A stretch of 64,000 nucleotides of DNA from Bacteroidaceae bacterium (GTDB lineage Bacteria > Bacteroidota > Bacteroidia > Bacteroidales > Bacteroidaceae): positions 28,695-92,694 of the forward strand of contig JAFRTL010000022.1 in NCBI GenBank assembly GCA_017427065.1, read 5' to 3'. The notes beneath the pieces were generated by a model. That model did no database searches and was not told the origin of the DNA. It was given only the letters and a program-made list of their open reading frames with translations. Made by a program: the position numbers and the translations under genes. Shown in pieces: positions 6,723 to 16,081 of this stretch (the first letter of the stretch is position 1; each line of letters starts with the position of its first letter).

Positions 6723-7760
6723 TTATTTTTGTTTTTTGGCAAATGCTTCTATTTTGGCTTCCATGTCACTGAACATCAGTCGGGTGTCGATGCGGTCATA
6801 AACGCGGATCTGACGCCCATTATGAGTGTAGCGATAGCTGCCATCCTCAGCTATCGTAGGAATGGTAACATATTGGTAGTGGGAAGACGAAGGATCGGTC
6901 TCAAAGTTGCTCTGAAGCGCTGTCATCAGCACCAAGGGACTATCGCCCAAGATGTAGGTCTCTCCCATCGAACGGCCATTGCGTCCCACCATCATTGCTG
7001 CCAAAGAGTCGTAGAGATAGGCACCCAACTTACCTAAGGGGCGCACCTTCACATCAAGCTCCGTCATACTGTACATACACTGGCGATAAACATCGCGTGG
7101 AATCTGCCAGATGCGGATATCACTCTGATTAAAAATGGTGCGTGCCGCTGCGATGCTCAGATTCAAATTATATTCTGGCATGGAATAACCAGGAGGCACG
7201 ATGGCGCCTGTTTCCTGATATTCCTGTCCGCCAATCCAAATGAGGATGATGTTCTTCCCGATTTCTGGATTCATCAGCCATGCGGAAGCGATGTCAGTGA
7301 GTGGCCCCCCAACACAGACATACAGCGGACGCTGTGGCGTAGCTTTCAAAGCTTCCTCCACAATGAGGCGGGCACCCTCCGACTCCACGGGTTTAGTAGA
7401 ATCCGTCATCTTCACTGGCGCTCCAGGCACCACCTTGAATTGGCCCTGCACGCCCATGACTTCCAGAAATTCATTGACCTTATTGACGGACATCTCGGCT
7501 TCGTCCTTGCCTTGAAGGTTGGCGAAGAATCCACGTCCGTTGCCATTCAGATGGGCACCAATGATGCCCTTGATGTCGCAGGAAGGTGAAAGGACATGAT
7601 GTGCCAATTGGAATAATCCGTCGGGATCACCCATGAAATCATTGTCGATGATGACACTGTAACGCTTGCCTGTAGTGAAAGGTTCGCCAACTGTCTGTGC
7701 ATTGAGCAGGCTTCCCATCCAAAGAAAAGCTAAAACGATAACTATAAAATGCTTTTTCAT
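6723..7760 (-). CDS. exported nucleoside hydrolase family protein
   Basis: The family splits the N-glycosidic bond of nucleosides, releasing ribose and a base, using a calcium held by Asp residues. Here the N-terminal signature is YSVIIDNDFMGDPDG, a variant of the usual DTDPGxDD, so the metal site appears altered (DNDFMGDPDG). A signal peptide (MKKHFIVIVLAFLWMGSLLNAQ) predicts export, whereas classic enzymes are cytoplasmic. I chose the ATG at 7760 because it begins the signal peptide; the longer frame adds a non-homologous extension. The pairing with a DUF1593 lipoprotein suggests the two act on one periplasmic or surface substrate, possibly not a nucleoside. Confidence 0.85.
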   Translation of the reverse strand: MKKHFIVIVLAFLWMGSLLNAQTVGEPFTTGKRYSVIIDNDFMGDPDGLFQLAHHVLSPSCDIKGIIGAHLNGNGRGFFANLQGKDEAEMSVNKVNEFLEVMGVQGQFKVVPGAPVKMTDSTKPVESEGARLIVEEALKATPQRPLYVCVGGPLTDIASAWLMNPEIGKNIILIWIGGQEYQETGAIVPPGYSMPEYNLNLSIAAARTIFNQSDIRIWQIPRDVYRQCMYSMTELDVKVRPLGKLGAYLYDSLAAMMVGRNGRSMGETYILGDSPLVLMTALQSNFETDPSSSHYQYVTIPTIAEDGSYRYTHNGRQIRVYDRIDTRLMFSDMEAKIEAFAKKQK

Positions 7761-7810
7761 TATATGAATGTTTTCTTTGATTATTACGTTTACAAACTTA
7801 AGCATTATTA

Positions 7811-7842
7811 TTGGATTATTTATCGTAAATTCGCTATTTTTG
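7811..7842 (+). promoter_or_regulatory. promoter of the VanX-like dipeptidase gene
   Basis: TATTTTTG (7835-7842) is a -7 match, with TTG (7811-7813) 21 bases upstream; the start codon is at 7884. Confidence 0.6.
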
Positions 7843-7883
7843 CAACTAGAAACCAATATGTAACCTTAGTTTGATATTCAACA

Positions 7884-8648
7884 ATGAAACGTTTTAATCA
7901 CTGGCTGCTTATCCCTTTGATCTTGTTCATCGGCTTCATCGTCCTCTCCAGATGTGTGAAAACCCGTCCGGAGGCTGCTATGCCAAGTGATGGTTCTGAA
8001 AACTTTGTGACGCTGACCGATGCGGTGCCTGATGCGATTCTGGAGATCCGCTATTTCAGTACGTACAACTTTGTGGGGAAGCGTATCGATGGTTATCTGG
8101 AACCAACGGCCTTGATGACCAAAGTAGCAGCCGACAGTCTTCGTGCCGTAAGTGATGACGTAAAGGCACAGGGTTACCGTCTGAAGATCTACGATGCCTA
8201 CCGTCCGCAAATGGCAGTGGATCACTTTGTCCGTTGGGCTAAAAATATTTCTGACACGTTGATGAAAAGATATTTCTATCCCGATGTGGACAAGTCGTTA
8301 CTCTTCGAGCAAGAATACATTGCAGCGAAGAGTGGTCATACTCGTGGATCAACCGTAGACCTGACGCTGTTTGACATGCAAACGGAGAAAGAGCTTGATA
8401 TGGGTGGTACGTTCGACTGGTTCGGACATGAGAGTCATCCTGTCTTTGGGGGAAATCCAGAGACCGCTACATACCTTCCAAACGATACGATAACGGCAGA
8501 GCAGTTCGCTCATCGCATGATTCTCCGCCAAGCGATGTTACGCCATGGATTTCGTCCTTTATCTTCAGAATGGTGGCATTTCACATTGGATAATGAGCCA
8601 TTCCCCGACACGTATTTCAATTTCCCTGTAAAACTGTTGAACAGATAA
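7884..8648 (+). CDS. D-alanyl-D-alanine dipeptidase (VanX/DdpX, M15)
   Basis: M15D enzymes are zinc peptidases that cleave D-Ala-D-Ala. The 254-residue product has an N-terminal hydrophobic segment (residues 8-22), the motif IYDAYRPQMAV, the zinc site SGHTRGSTVDLTLFD (His and Asp) and EWWHFTLDN (Glu and His) near the C terminus. Export to the periplasm is likely; LSRC at the end of the hydrophobic segment is a poor lipobox. With no van regulators nearby, a role in peptidoglycan turnover or D-Ala scavenging is more likely than vancomycin resistance. It is 7 bases upstream of the AsmA-like gene. Confidence 0.9.
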   Translation: MKRFNHWLLIPLILFIGFIVLSRCVKTRPEAAMPSDGSENFVTLTDAVPDAILEIRYFSTYNFVGKRIDGYLEPTALMTKVAADSLRAVSDDVKAQGYRLKIYDAYRPQMAVDHFVRWAKNISDTLMKRYFYPDVDKSLLFEQEYIAAKSGHTRGSTVDLTLFDMQTEKELDMGGTFDWFGHESHPVFGGNPETATYLPNDTITAEQFAHRMILRQAMLRHGFRPLSSEWWHFTLDNEPFPDTYFNFPVKLLNR

Positions 8649-8655
8649 TTCCTTT

Positions 8656-10281
8656 ATGCATAACGTACTTGTGAAAATCTTGAAAACCTTAGGCATCATT
8701 GCTGCCATTCTGGTGGTGCTTTTCGTCATTGCCATCTTCATCGTAGAATCGCCTACTATACAGAACAAGGTGATGAAGAGAGCCACGGCCATGCTCACGG
8801 AGAAACTAGGACGACGCGTGGAAGTGGAAAAAGTAAACATCAGTCTTATCAGACAAAGTGTCGGTCTCTATGGCGTGGAAATCGGAGATAAGGAAACTCC
8901 TCCTGTACTGCAATTGGAACGATTGGAATTCGGATTCGAACTGCTGCCACTGTTGCACAAGCGCATCGTGGTGGAGGACGCCAAGATCGAAGGAGTTGAA
9001 GCGTCTTGGATCTCTCAGACGAAAAAGGGACCGATGGACAATCAGGCCATCATACGTAAGGTAATTGCCAGCATCGACGGAGAGCAAAGCGACGTCAACA
9101 TCCAAGGGTTTCATTATCGCACGGACAATCACCTGCCTCGCAAAAACGAAAATAAGCCCAAACATGGAGCATTTGATCCGGGGCATTTCGACATCATGGC
9201 CAATATGAAGCTTCGCATCGACACCATCAGCAAGGATACGCTTGTGGGCCAACTGCTGGAATGTAAGGCGCAAGATACGTTGATGGGCTTTGACATTCGG
9301 GACCTCCATGCCAAGATTCAAACCAATTACAAAAAGGCCGATATACAAGACCTGACGTTGCAGCAAGGCAATACCGTACTCAATGTGTTAGAAGCAGAGC
9401 TCACACTGCCCAGTAAGAAAGAAGAACGGACATTGGCCTTTACCACGGGTACTATCACTGCACGTACACAGTTACGTGACATTGCACGGACTTTTGCGCC
9501 TCCATTGGAGTACTTTGAGCTGTCGTTGAATCTGACTCTCCACATGAGCATGGCCAACAAGCAGATGGCCTTCCGCGACATACATGTCACCACGGATGAT
9601 GGAAAACTGCAAATTGATGCCAATGGTGATCTGTTGAAGACACAGCCAAAAGATTCCCTCGATCTCCGTTTCCATATCGACCACATGACAGCCAAGAGTG
9701 GCATCGCCGAAGAGATCATCAATCAGTTCTCCGTAAAGAAACTGATGATGAAACAGCTCCGTGTGCTTGGTGCCATCAGCTATGTGGGCAATCTCAATAT
9801 TCTTTACAAGAAGGAACGGTTTAATGGTGTGATCCAAACCAACACCGGAGCCATCAATGCAAATATCACCCATGATGGTATGGACAAATGGATGAGCGGA
9901 CGGGTGGTTACCAAAGGGTTCGATCTGGGAAAGACCATGGACATTAAAGTCCTGAGAACCATCGATTGTACAGCCGATTTCAAGATCGACATCTCCAAGC
10001 CCCGCACCGCGGAGAAAAGAAGACTGAAAGGTGGCAAACTACCAATCTGTACCGTGAATGCAACGGTGGATGACTGTATCTTCGAAGGTTTGCACTTCAG
10101 ACACCTCACGGCCGATATCGACAGTGACTGCGCAGAAGCCATCGGACACCTCCGTAAGAACGGAAGAATCCGCGACCTCTACTGTACCTTTACATTCACG
10201 GATACGGATGATATGCACAAGATGAAGATTAGCAAACCTGGAATCAAGTTCCACCTTCCTGTCAAGAGAAGCAAGAAGTAG
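8656..10281 (+). CDS. AsmA/TamB-like membrane-anchored protein
   Basis: The 541-residue product has one N-terminal membrane segment (about residues 10-31), followed by a long periplasmic part rich in beta strand. The text after the anchor (LTEKLGRRVEVEKVNISL) is typical of AsmA-family proteins, now thought to act as bridge-like lipid-transfer proteins between inner and outer membranes. No catalytic motif is seen. It is probably co-transcribed with the dipeptidase gene upstream. Its stop codon is one base from that of the convergent fructokinase. Confidence 0.75.
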   Translation: MHNVLVKILKTLGIIAAILVVLFVIAIFIVESPTIQNKVMKRATAMLTEKLGRRVEVEKVNISLIRQSVGLYGVEIGDKETPPVLQLERLEFGFELLPLLHKRIVVEDAKIEGVEASWISQTKKGPMDNQAIIRKVIASIDGEQSDVNIQGFHYRTDNHLPRKNENKPKHGAFDPGHFDIMANMKLRIDTISKDTLVGQLLECKAQDTLMGFDIRDLHAKIQTNYKKADIQDLTLQQGNTVLNVLEAELTLPSKKEERTLAFTTGTITARTQLRDIARTFAPPLEYFELSLNLTLHMSMANKQMAFRDIHVTTDDGKLQIDANGDLLKTQPKDSLDLRFHIDHMTAKSGIAEEIINQFSVKKLMMKQLRVLGAISYVGNLNILYKKERFNGVIQTNTGAINANITHDGMDKWMSGRVVTKGFDLGKTMDIKVLRTIDCTADFKIDISKPRTAEKRRLKGGKLPICTVNATVDDCIFEGLHFRHLTADIDSDCAEAIGHLRKNGRIRDLYCTFTFTDTDDMHKMKISKPGIKFHLPVKRSKK

Positions 10282-10282
10282 T

Positions 10283-11173
10283 TCAGATCCTGTTTAGCAA
10301 CTCCTTTGGTAAAGTCGGCATGGCACCATTCTGTGTGCAAACGTAAGCACTGACTTCCACGGCCAACTTATGGGCTTCTTCCATTGGCAATCCTTTCAAG
10401 ATCGCTGCACAGAAGGCGCCTGTAAAGCTATCGCCTGCTCCTACGGTATCAGCTACCTCTACTTTCGGAGTAGCTTGGAAGGAGAGCTTTCCTGGCGTGA
10501 ATACGTAGCTGCCCTTTGTCCCACAAGTAAGTACCACCATCTGAAGACCATACTTGCCAAGCAACAGCCACGCGATGTTCTCCATGTTCAAGCCGGAATA
10601 GCCAAACATACGGGCAACTGTCTCTATTTCTTCGTCATTGATTTTAAGGATATCGCACCGAGTGAGAGATTCCTGTATCACTTCCTTGGTATAGAATTGC
10701 TGACGCAGATTTATGTCGAAGATCTTCAGACAATCATCTGGCGTAGCATCCAAGAAGCGATAGATGTTCCTTCGTGACACCGCATTGCGTTGTGCCAAAG
10801 AGCCGAAACACACAGCACGACAATGACGAGCCACTTCTTCCATCTCAGGTGTGAATGGGATATTGTCCCATGCCACCTTCTCCATAATATCATACGTAGG
10901 TACCCCTTTGGAATCAAGCTGTACTTGCACGGTACCTGTATCATAAGGCACCCGTGGCATCAAGTAATGCAAACCATGTTCTTCTAATGAAGCAATAGTC
11001 TCATCACCCAATTTATCTTCTCCCAACGCACTCACTGCCAAGGCATTCTCCTGTCCCAGGAACAAGCCAGCATGATAGGCAAAATTTGCTGGAGCACCCC
11101 CCAGTTTCTTTCCTTCTGGAAGCACATCCCACAGTGCCTCTCCCAGTCCTACAACGTATCTTTTTTCTTCCAT
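10283..11173 (-). CDS. fructokinase (PfkB family)
   Basis: This kinase phosphorylates fructose after uptake. The 296-residue product has LGGAPANFAYH (substrate-site glycines) near the N terminus and the C-terminal PfkB signature DTVGAGDSFTGAF with the catalytic Asp. It is the last gene of a three-gene unit (GH32, MFS transporter, kinase), 12 bases after the transporter, which fixes fructose as the most likely substrate. The same gene set is found in Bacteroides fructan loci. Confidence 0.93.
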   Translation of the reverse strand: MEEKRYVVGLGEALWDVLPEGKKLGGAPANFAYHAGLFLGQENALAVSALGEDKLGDETIASLEEHGLHYLMPRVPYDTGTVQVQLDSKGVPTYDIMEKVAWDNIPFTPEMEEVARHCRAVCFGSLAQRNAVSRRNIYRFLDATPDDCLKIFDINLRQQFYTKEVIQESLTRCDILKINDEEIETVARMFGYSGLNMENIAWLLLGKYGLQMVVLTCGTKGSYVFTPGKLSFQATPKVEVADTVGAGDSFTGAFCAAILKGLPMEEAHKLAVEVSAYVCTQNGAMPTLPKELLNRI

Positions 11174-11185
11174 AAATCTAAGCTC

Positions 11186-12343
11186 TTAACCCTTAACTCT
11201 ATTAATGTACGTAAACAGATAAATCACTCCGATAGCCATGACGATGACGGCTCCAGCTTGTCCAATGGCATCACTGGCAAAGCCCATGATCAACGGGAAC
11301 ACCGTACCTCCGAAAAGGCCCATGATCATCAGTCCGCTCACTTCGTTCTGCTTCAGAGGCATGGCGGTGATAGCTTGTGTAAAGATCAATGGGAAGATGT
11401 TGGAGTTGCCGTATCCCACCAGTGCAATGGCGGTGTAAAGCACTGCCTTGGATGAACCAAAAAATAGTCCGCACATGGCGAGGGCCATCATCACTACAGA
11501 AATGATGAAGAATACCCGATTATTCATCACTCGCAGGAAGTAAGAACCCGTCAGACAGCCGATAGTACGGAAGATGAAATAGAGCGACGTGGCGAAGGCA
11601 GCATCGTTCAGAGTCATACCTAAACGTTCCATCAAAATCTTCGGAGCCGTGGTATTGGTACCAACATCGATACCCACATGGCACATGATGCCAAGGAAAG
11701 AGAGCAACACAATGGGTGTACCAAGTAACTTAAAGCATTCCACGAAAGTTGAAGGCTTACCTTCGATAGGCTCCTCTTCAATCGAGGTGATGCCCAACCA
11801 TGACGTTGCCAACAGACCCACTACAAAGTAGATGGCAAACAATGCCCTCCAATCCAGTCCGAAGGATGGTATCACCTGTGTGGCGCCCCACATGGCCAAA
11901 TAAGGTGCAAGGAAGGAAGCGATGGCCTTCACAAACTGTCCGAAAGTCAGCGTAGAAGCCAAATTCTTTCCACCTATTACACTGGAAACCAACGGATTGA
12001 GTGATGTCTGCATCAAGGCATTACCAATGCCCAACAGCGAGAACGACACCAGCATCACGCCAAAGGAATTACCGAAAAGCGGAATGAACAAGGACAGCAC
12101 CGTGACTGCCAAAGAGAGCAACACCGTCTTCTTACGTCCGATCTTATTCATCAGCATGCCCGTAGGCACGGAGAAGATGAGGAACCAGAAGAACACCAAT
12201 GAAGGGAATATATTGGCCGTACTGTCGTTCAGCGCCAAATCTTCTTTTACATAATTGGACGCAATGCCCACCAAATCCACGAAGCCCATGCAGAAGAAGC
12301 AGAGCATCAATGGTATTAAAGCCGTTTTATTACTTTTACTCAT
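11186..12343 (-). CDS. MFS sugar (fructose) transporter
   Basis: The 385-residue product has about 12 membrane segments and the MFS loop motif MNKIGRKKTVLL between segments 2 and 3. Because it sits between a GH32 enzyme and a fructokinase, inner-membrane import of fructose or a small fructoside is the likely role. No SusC/SusD pair is adjacent, so this is a minimal fructose/sucrose module rather than a full fructan locus. The spacing to the GH32 gene is 81 bases and holds AT-rich imperfect repeats of ATTGAAAATTGAGAATT type. Confidence 0.88.
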   Translation of the reverse strand: MSKSNKTALIPLMLCFFCMGFVDLVGIASNYVKEDLALNDSTANIFPSLVFFWFLIFSVPTGMLMNKIGRKKTVLLSLAVTVLSLFIPLFGNSFGVMLVSFSLLGIGNALMQTSLNPLVSSVIGGKNLASTLTFGQFVKAIASFLAPYLAMWGATQVIPSFGLDWRALFAIYFVVGLLATSWLGITSIEEEPIEGKPSTFVECFKLLGTPIVLLSFLGIMCHVGIDVGTNTTAPKILMERLGMTLNDAAFATSLYFIFRTIGCLTGSYFLRVMNNRVFFIISVVMMALAMCGLFFGSSKAVLYTAIALVGYGNSNIFPLIFTQAITAMPLKQNEVSGLMIMGLFGGTVFPLIMGFASDAIGQAGAVIVMAIGVIYLFTYINRVKG

Positions 12344-12424
12344 GTCGTAATTTATTATTGAGAATTGAAAATTGAAAATTGAGAATTACTATCCAGAGGG
12401 GTTTACCCTGCGCAGCTATAATTG

Positions 12425-14119
12425 TCAATTGTTAATTTCATAAATCGTCGCCTTACCACCCTTCACAGTGAGTGTATTGTAAGGCTCCGAAGGAAAGACA
12501 AGGTTTGTCATCGCTAATCTGCCATCAGTATCCAGCACCTCGATACTGCATTTGTCGATGAAGAGACGCAGCTGCTTCAACGGTCCATACACTGGAGCTA
12601 CCGTTTCGCAAGGGAATGCCTCACTAAAGCCCACTGCCCCACTCTTTGTACGATCCATCGTGAAGGTTTGCTTCGCAGCATCATACGTCATCGTTACCTC
12701 TTCGCCTTTAGCGTTAGAGAGCACCAGTTGTGTGTTCTTGCGCACATCTACCACGATCTCACAAGTTTCTGTAGGCGCTTTTACCTTCGCTCCACGCAAG
12801 GCCAAAAGCTCTTTCGATGGTGTCACACCTACGTATGTCTCACCATTGTACGTAAACAAATCCAGATCACGAGGCACACTGTTCGCAGAGCGGAACTGCA
12901 TCGTAGGAACTTGATTGGCATACTGCCAGTTGCTCATCCATGCCAACGCTATCACACGATTATCAGGCGCATTAGAGAAAGTCACTGTGGCATAATGGTC
13001 CTTACCATAATCCATCCACTTCGATACTTCAGGCGCACTCTCACACGTGAAACGATGGCCATCAAACTGTCCTACAAAGTATTGTGTAGCGCTGCCACCA
13101 AAAGGACCACCTGGATTGATGTTGCATACCAGCATCCATTTAGATTGTCCTGTTCCACGTACAGGAAGCTTTACAAGATCGGGGCATTCCCACACGCCAC
13201 CATGACTGCCATACCCTTCGCCAAAGCTGCTTTCATACGTCCACTCCTTCAAATTTGCTGAAGAGTAGATACGCATCTGCTGACCAGCTGCCAGGATAAG
13301 ATTCCACTTCTTGATATCCTCATTCCAGAACACCTTCGGATCACGGAAATCGGGCACATTCAACGTCAACACCGGATTGCCAGCATACTTAGTGAATGTC
13401 TTACCACCATCTGTACTATAAGCGATCGACTGCATCTGTGAGGCTCCTGCCGACGTATAGAACGCCACTACCGCTCCAGCTCCAAAGCCAGCGGTATTGT
13501 CCTTATCAACCACAGCAGAACCACTGAAGACAGACCCCAAGCCATCGCTCCATATCACGGGCGACTGAGCTTCCCAATGAATAAGGTCACGACTTGTGGA
13601 GTGTCCCCATGTCATGTTTCCCCACATGGAGCCATAAGGATTCCACTGGAAGCTGAGGTGGTAAACCCCATCTTTATAATACATGCCGTTAGGATCGTTC
13701 ATCCATCCATAAGCAGGGGTATGATGGTAAACTGGACGGAATGCTTCACGATTAGTCGTATCGAATGTATTGCTGAACTTCAGTTCCTTCCAACAGGAGA
13801 GATCCGCAATGGTACGCTCGCCATTTTGGCCGAATCTTACGCTGAAATCCAGCGAGTTAGCACCATTTAATTCAAGTGGTACATAATAATCAATTCTATC
13901 AGTTGCCAACCTTACAGAGAATGTCTGTACTACTTTGTGATCTGTTCCCAGCACGTTAACTGTAGCATTTATGCCCTGTTCCTGCACAGGGATAAGCAGG
14001 TACTTAGAAGTCTGATTAACACGCACCAATGCACGCTGTCTGCTCACGATCTCGGGGGTCTGTGCCCATGTCCATGTGCCTATCAGCAACAGGACAAACA
14101 TAAAAAGTGTTTTTCTCAT
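12425..14119 (-). CDS. GH32 fructan hydrolase (levanase/invertase type)
   Basis: GH32 enzymes hydrolyse beta-fructosides such as levan, inulin or sucrose. The 564-residue product has a signal peptide ending TWTWAQ, an N-terminal beta domain (to about residue 125), then the five-blade propeller with the nucleophile motif GWMNDPNG, FRDPKVFW (transition-state Asp) and WECPDL (acid/base Glu), and a C-terminal beta-sandwich. The protein is predicted to be periplasmic or surface exposed. The minus-strand element TATGTTTG at 14146-14153 is a possible -7 box. First gene of the fructose unit. Confidence 0.95.
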   Translation of the reverse strand: MRKTLFMFVLLLIGTWTWAQTPEIVSRQRALVRVNQTSKYLLIPVQEQGINATVNVLGTDHKVVQTFSVRLATDRIDYYVPLELNGANSLDFSVRFGQNGERTIADLSCWKELKFSNTFDTTNREAFRPVYHHTPAYGWMNDPNGMYYKDGVYHLSFQWNPYGSMWGNMTWGHSTSRDLIHWEAQSPVIWSDGLGSVFSGSAVVDKDNTAGFGAGAVVAFYTSAGASQMQSIAYSTDGGKTFTKYAGNPVLTLNVPDFRDPKVFWNEDIKKWNLILAAGQQMRIYSSANLKEWTYESSFGEGYGSHGGVWECPDLVKLPVRGTGQSKWMLVCNINPGGPFGGSATQYFVGQFDGHRFTCESAPEVSKWMDYGKDHYATVTFSNAPDNRVIALAWMSNWQYANQVPTMQFRSANSVPRDLDLFTYNGETYVGVTPSKELLALRGAKVKAPTETCEIVVDVRKNTQLVLSNAKGEEVTMTYDAAKQTFTMDRTKSGAVGFSEAFPCETVAPVYGPLKQLRLFIDKCSIEVLDTDGRLAMTNLVFPSEPYNTLTVKGGKATIYEINN

Positions 14120-14156
14120 TTCTTAGTTTTTTAGTTAACTAACTGCAAACATAAAA

Positions 14157-14196
14157 AAATATTTTGAGACATTCGTAGGAACGTCCCAAAATATTT
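14157..14196 (-). terminator. terminator of the porin gene
   Basis: The arms AAATATTTTGnGAC and GTCnCAAAATATTT pair around a short loop. On the minus strand a run of T follows. It lies 30 bases beyond the porin stop codon. Confidence 0.75.
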
Positions 14197-14226
14197 ATGA
14201 GAGATGCGGCTTTTAGGTGCAGAGGA

Positions 14227-15441
14227 TCAGAAGATGTACTGGGTAGTTATCATCAGTCGATGATTGTCAACCGAATGCGTTTGCTTTACACGAGCTTTAG
14301 CATCAGGAATTCCATACCAAGCAGTGGTCCAGTTATATTCTGCTCCAAACTTAAAATGGGACAGATTGTAGCTAAGTCCAAGCACCACAGTTGCAAGTTG
14401 GTCTATATTGATTCCTGTGCCTACCAAGGAAGTCACATTCTTTGTAGCCCCTAAGTTCTTGGAATAGCCACCTAAGAAATTGAATCGCCATTGGCTTCCG
14501 TATGCAAAGTTCAACCATGAATGAGAGATGCGCAAAGGAGCATATTCCAATTCACCTGTTCGGGCATCCACACTACTCACACCATAGCCACCTAAGGTAT
14601 TAATCATGGTCATATTACTAGTGAGATAGCTCTTGGCAGCCAACAACATCTTACTATCCTTATAGCGAAGGTGAACCTCTGGAGAAATGGTTGTAAGACG
14701 TTCATTCACCTTATAACCCAAATCGCTTTGGTCACGGAATTTCAATGACATCAGTTCGGCTCCAATACCAGCACTGACATATTGGTCATGATAGTCGAAT
14801 CCTACAAATAGTTCAGGAATTCCACTTTTGCGGAGATAGTCGGAACTTGCTCCATTAGGACCAGTACTCTTATTCTGTGCCTGCCAAGCGGCTGCAACTG
14901 TGAACATGAAGCCATTAGTATCATATCTATAGCGAATCTGTGGCGCTCGGTCGTCGGGATTGTAGGGAGCTCCAGAATTAATATCAAGTATTTCTGGAGT
15001 TACTGTGCCATATAGGGGATGCCATGTTTGACCAAGCAAAAGAGATGAAGTTCCCCAGTCTAAATTGAAATAGGCATGGCGCACACGTAAGATACCAACA
15101 TTGGAGCCATTGCCACGAAAGTCCATTTCTACATTAGCAGAAGTCTTCGCGGAACCCAAATCAGGACCAGTCACGTTCACTCCCAGACGTGTACGCATAT
15201 TATAGAGGTTGAGGTCGCCAGAGGCATTGATATCCTTACCGACTGTATCATACTTCTTATTCAAAGGGAAGAGGTAGAAAGAACCCTCCTCTGATGTCTG
15301 GCTCTGACGGGTACTATAAAACACGTCATTGCGCACAGAACCATAAAAATTGTAACTAAAACCTGCCTTTTGAGCATTAGCAGCCTGTGCAGCAAGTAAA
15401 ATTAAAGAAACGCTTGCAAATAATATATTTTTACTTTTCAT
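14227..15441 (-). CDS. outer-membrane porin (DcaP-like beta-barrel)
   Basis: The 404-residue product has a signal peptide (ending AANAQ), alternating beta strands throughout and a C-terminal Phe (TTQYIF), the usual outer-membrane barrel signal. Motifs such as RVRHAYFNLDWG and LLLGQTWHPLYG fit the DcaP-like porin group, whose members pass small anions. I use the ATG at 15441, which starts the signal peptide. It follows the arsenic operon on the same strand, but a strong terminator (15466-15492) lies between, so co-expression is uncertain. Confidence 0.8.
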   Translation of the reverse strand: MKSKNILFASVSLILLAAQAANAQKAGFSYNFYGSVRNDVFYSTRQSQTSEEGSFYLFPLNKKYDTVGKDINASGDLNLYNMRTRLGVNVTGPDLGSAKTSANVEMDFRGNGSNVGILRVRHAYFNLDWGTSSLLLGQTWHPLYGTVTPEILDINSGAPYNPDDRAPQIRYRYDTNGFMFTVAAAWQAQNKSTGPNGASSDYLRKSGIPELFVGFDYHDQYVSAGIGAELMSLKFRDQSDLGYKVNERLTTISPEVHLRYKDSKMLLAAKSYLTSNMTMINTLGGYGVSSVDARTGELEYAPLRISHSWLNFAYGSQWRFNFLGGYSKNLGATKNVTSLVGTGINIDQLATVVLGLSYNLSHFKFGAEYNWTTAWYGIPDAKARVKQTHSVDNHRLMITTQYIF

Positions 15442-15465
15442 ATATGCTAAATTTTGAACAAAATA

Positions 15466-15492
15466 AGGGCCGACACAGTGAGTGCCGGCCCT
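15466..15492 (-). terminator. terminator after the arsenic operon
   Basis: AGGGCCGACAC and GTGCCGGCCCT form an 11-base GC-rich stem with a 5-base loop, followed on the minus strand by TATTTT. It lies 33 bases past the arsC stop codon. Confidence 0.75.
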
Positions 15493-15525
15493 CACCTCTC
15501 TATTAAACCAATCTGCTATGAAAAT

Positions 15526-16047
15526 TTATTTATTATTCTGATCCGTTAAGATAAACTGATAGAGGGCATACATGCGCGCACCTATTTCATCACGCACACG
15601 ATGGTACTCACTATCAATGAACTCAGGCGTACCTACAGCCTCGGAAGGATCATCGAAGCCCACGTGCATGCGACACTTCACTTCCCCATCAAAATCTGGA
15701 CAAGTCTTGTAAGCATTGTCGCAAACTGTAATCACGTAGTCCCAACTTTGGTCCACATACTCACTTACATTGTGAGGGGTATGATCACTGATATCGATAC
15801 CCAGTTCTGCCATCACACGCACGGCATTAGGATTGATGGCCTTAGATGGATTCACACCACCAGAATAGATTTGGATGTTTTTGTCATAAGAAGCGAAGAA
15901 ACCATGGGCCATCTGGCTGCGGCAGGTGTTTCCTGTGCAGAGCACCAGAATTTTCACTGGTTTCTTCAGCTGATTCTTAATCTGAGCTTGGGCGCCCGTC
16001 ATGCAAAATAATGCCATCAACAGGCTGAGGATGAATACTTTCTTCAT
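15526..16047 (-). CDS. arsC: arsenate reductase (LMW-PTP type) with an export signal
   Basis: Thioredoxin-linked ArsC reduces arsenate to arsenite with three cysteines. All are present: the P-loop VLCTGNTCRSQM (Cys37) and the pair in TVCDNAYKTCP (Cys109 and Cys116, six residues apart as in the S. aureus plasmid enzyme). Unusually, 22 extra N-terminal residues form a clear signal peptide (MKKVFILSLLMALFCMTGAQAQ), so the 173-residue protein is predicted to be periplasmic. Cytoplasmic ArsC needs thioredoxin; a periplasmic one would need another reductant. A shorter start at an internal GTG or ATG cannot be excluded. Last gene of arsR-aqpS-GTPase-arsC. Confidence 0.88.
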   Translation of the reverse strand: MKKVFILSLLMALFCMTGAQAQIKNQLKKPVKILVLCTGNTCRSQMAHGFFASYDKNIQIYSGGVNPSKAINPNAVRVMAELGIDISDHTPHNVSEYVDQSWDYVITVCDNAYKTCPDFDGEVKCRMHVGFDDPSEAVGTPEFIDSEYHRVRDEIGARMYALYQFILTDQNNK

Positions 16048-16081
16048 TGTTCTTCTATTTAAATGTTTATTTATATGTGGA

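Noticed and set aside
12344-12424. insertion-sequence end in the ATTGAAAATTGAGAATT repeats
   Set aside because: The repeats are short, AT-rich and common between Bacteroidetes genes; no transposase or target duplication.
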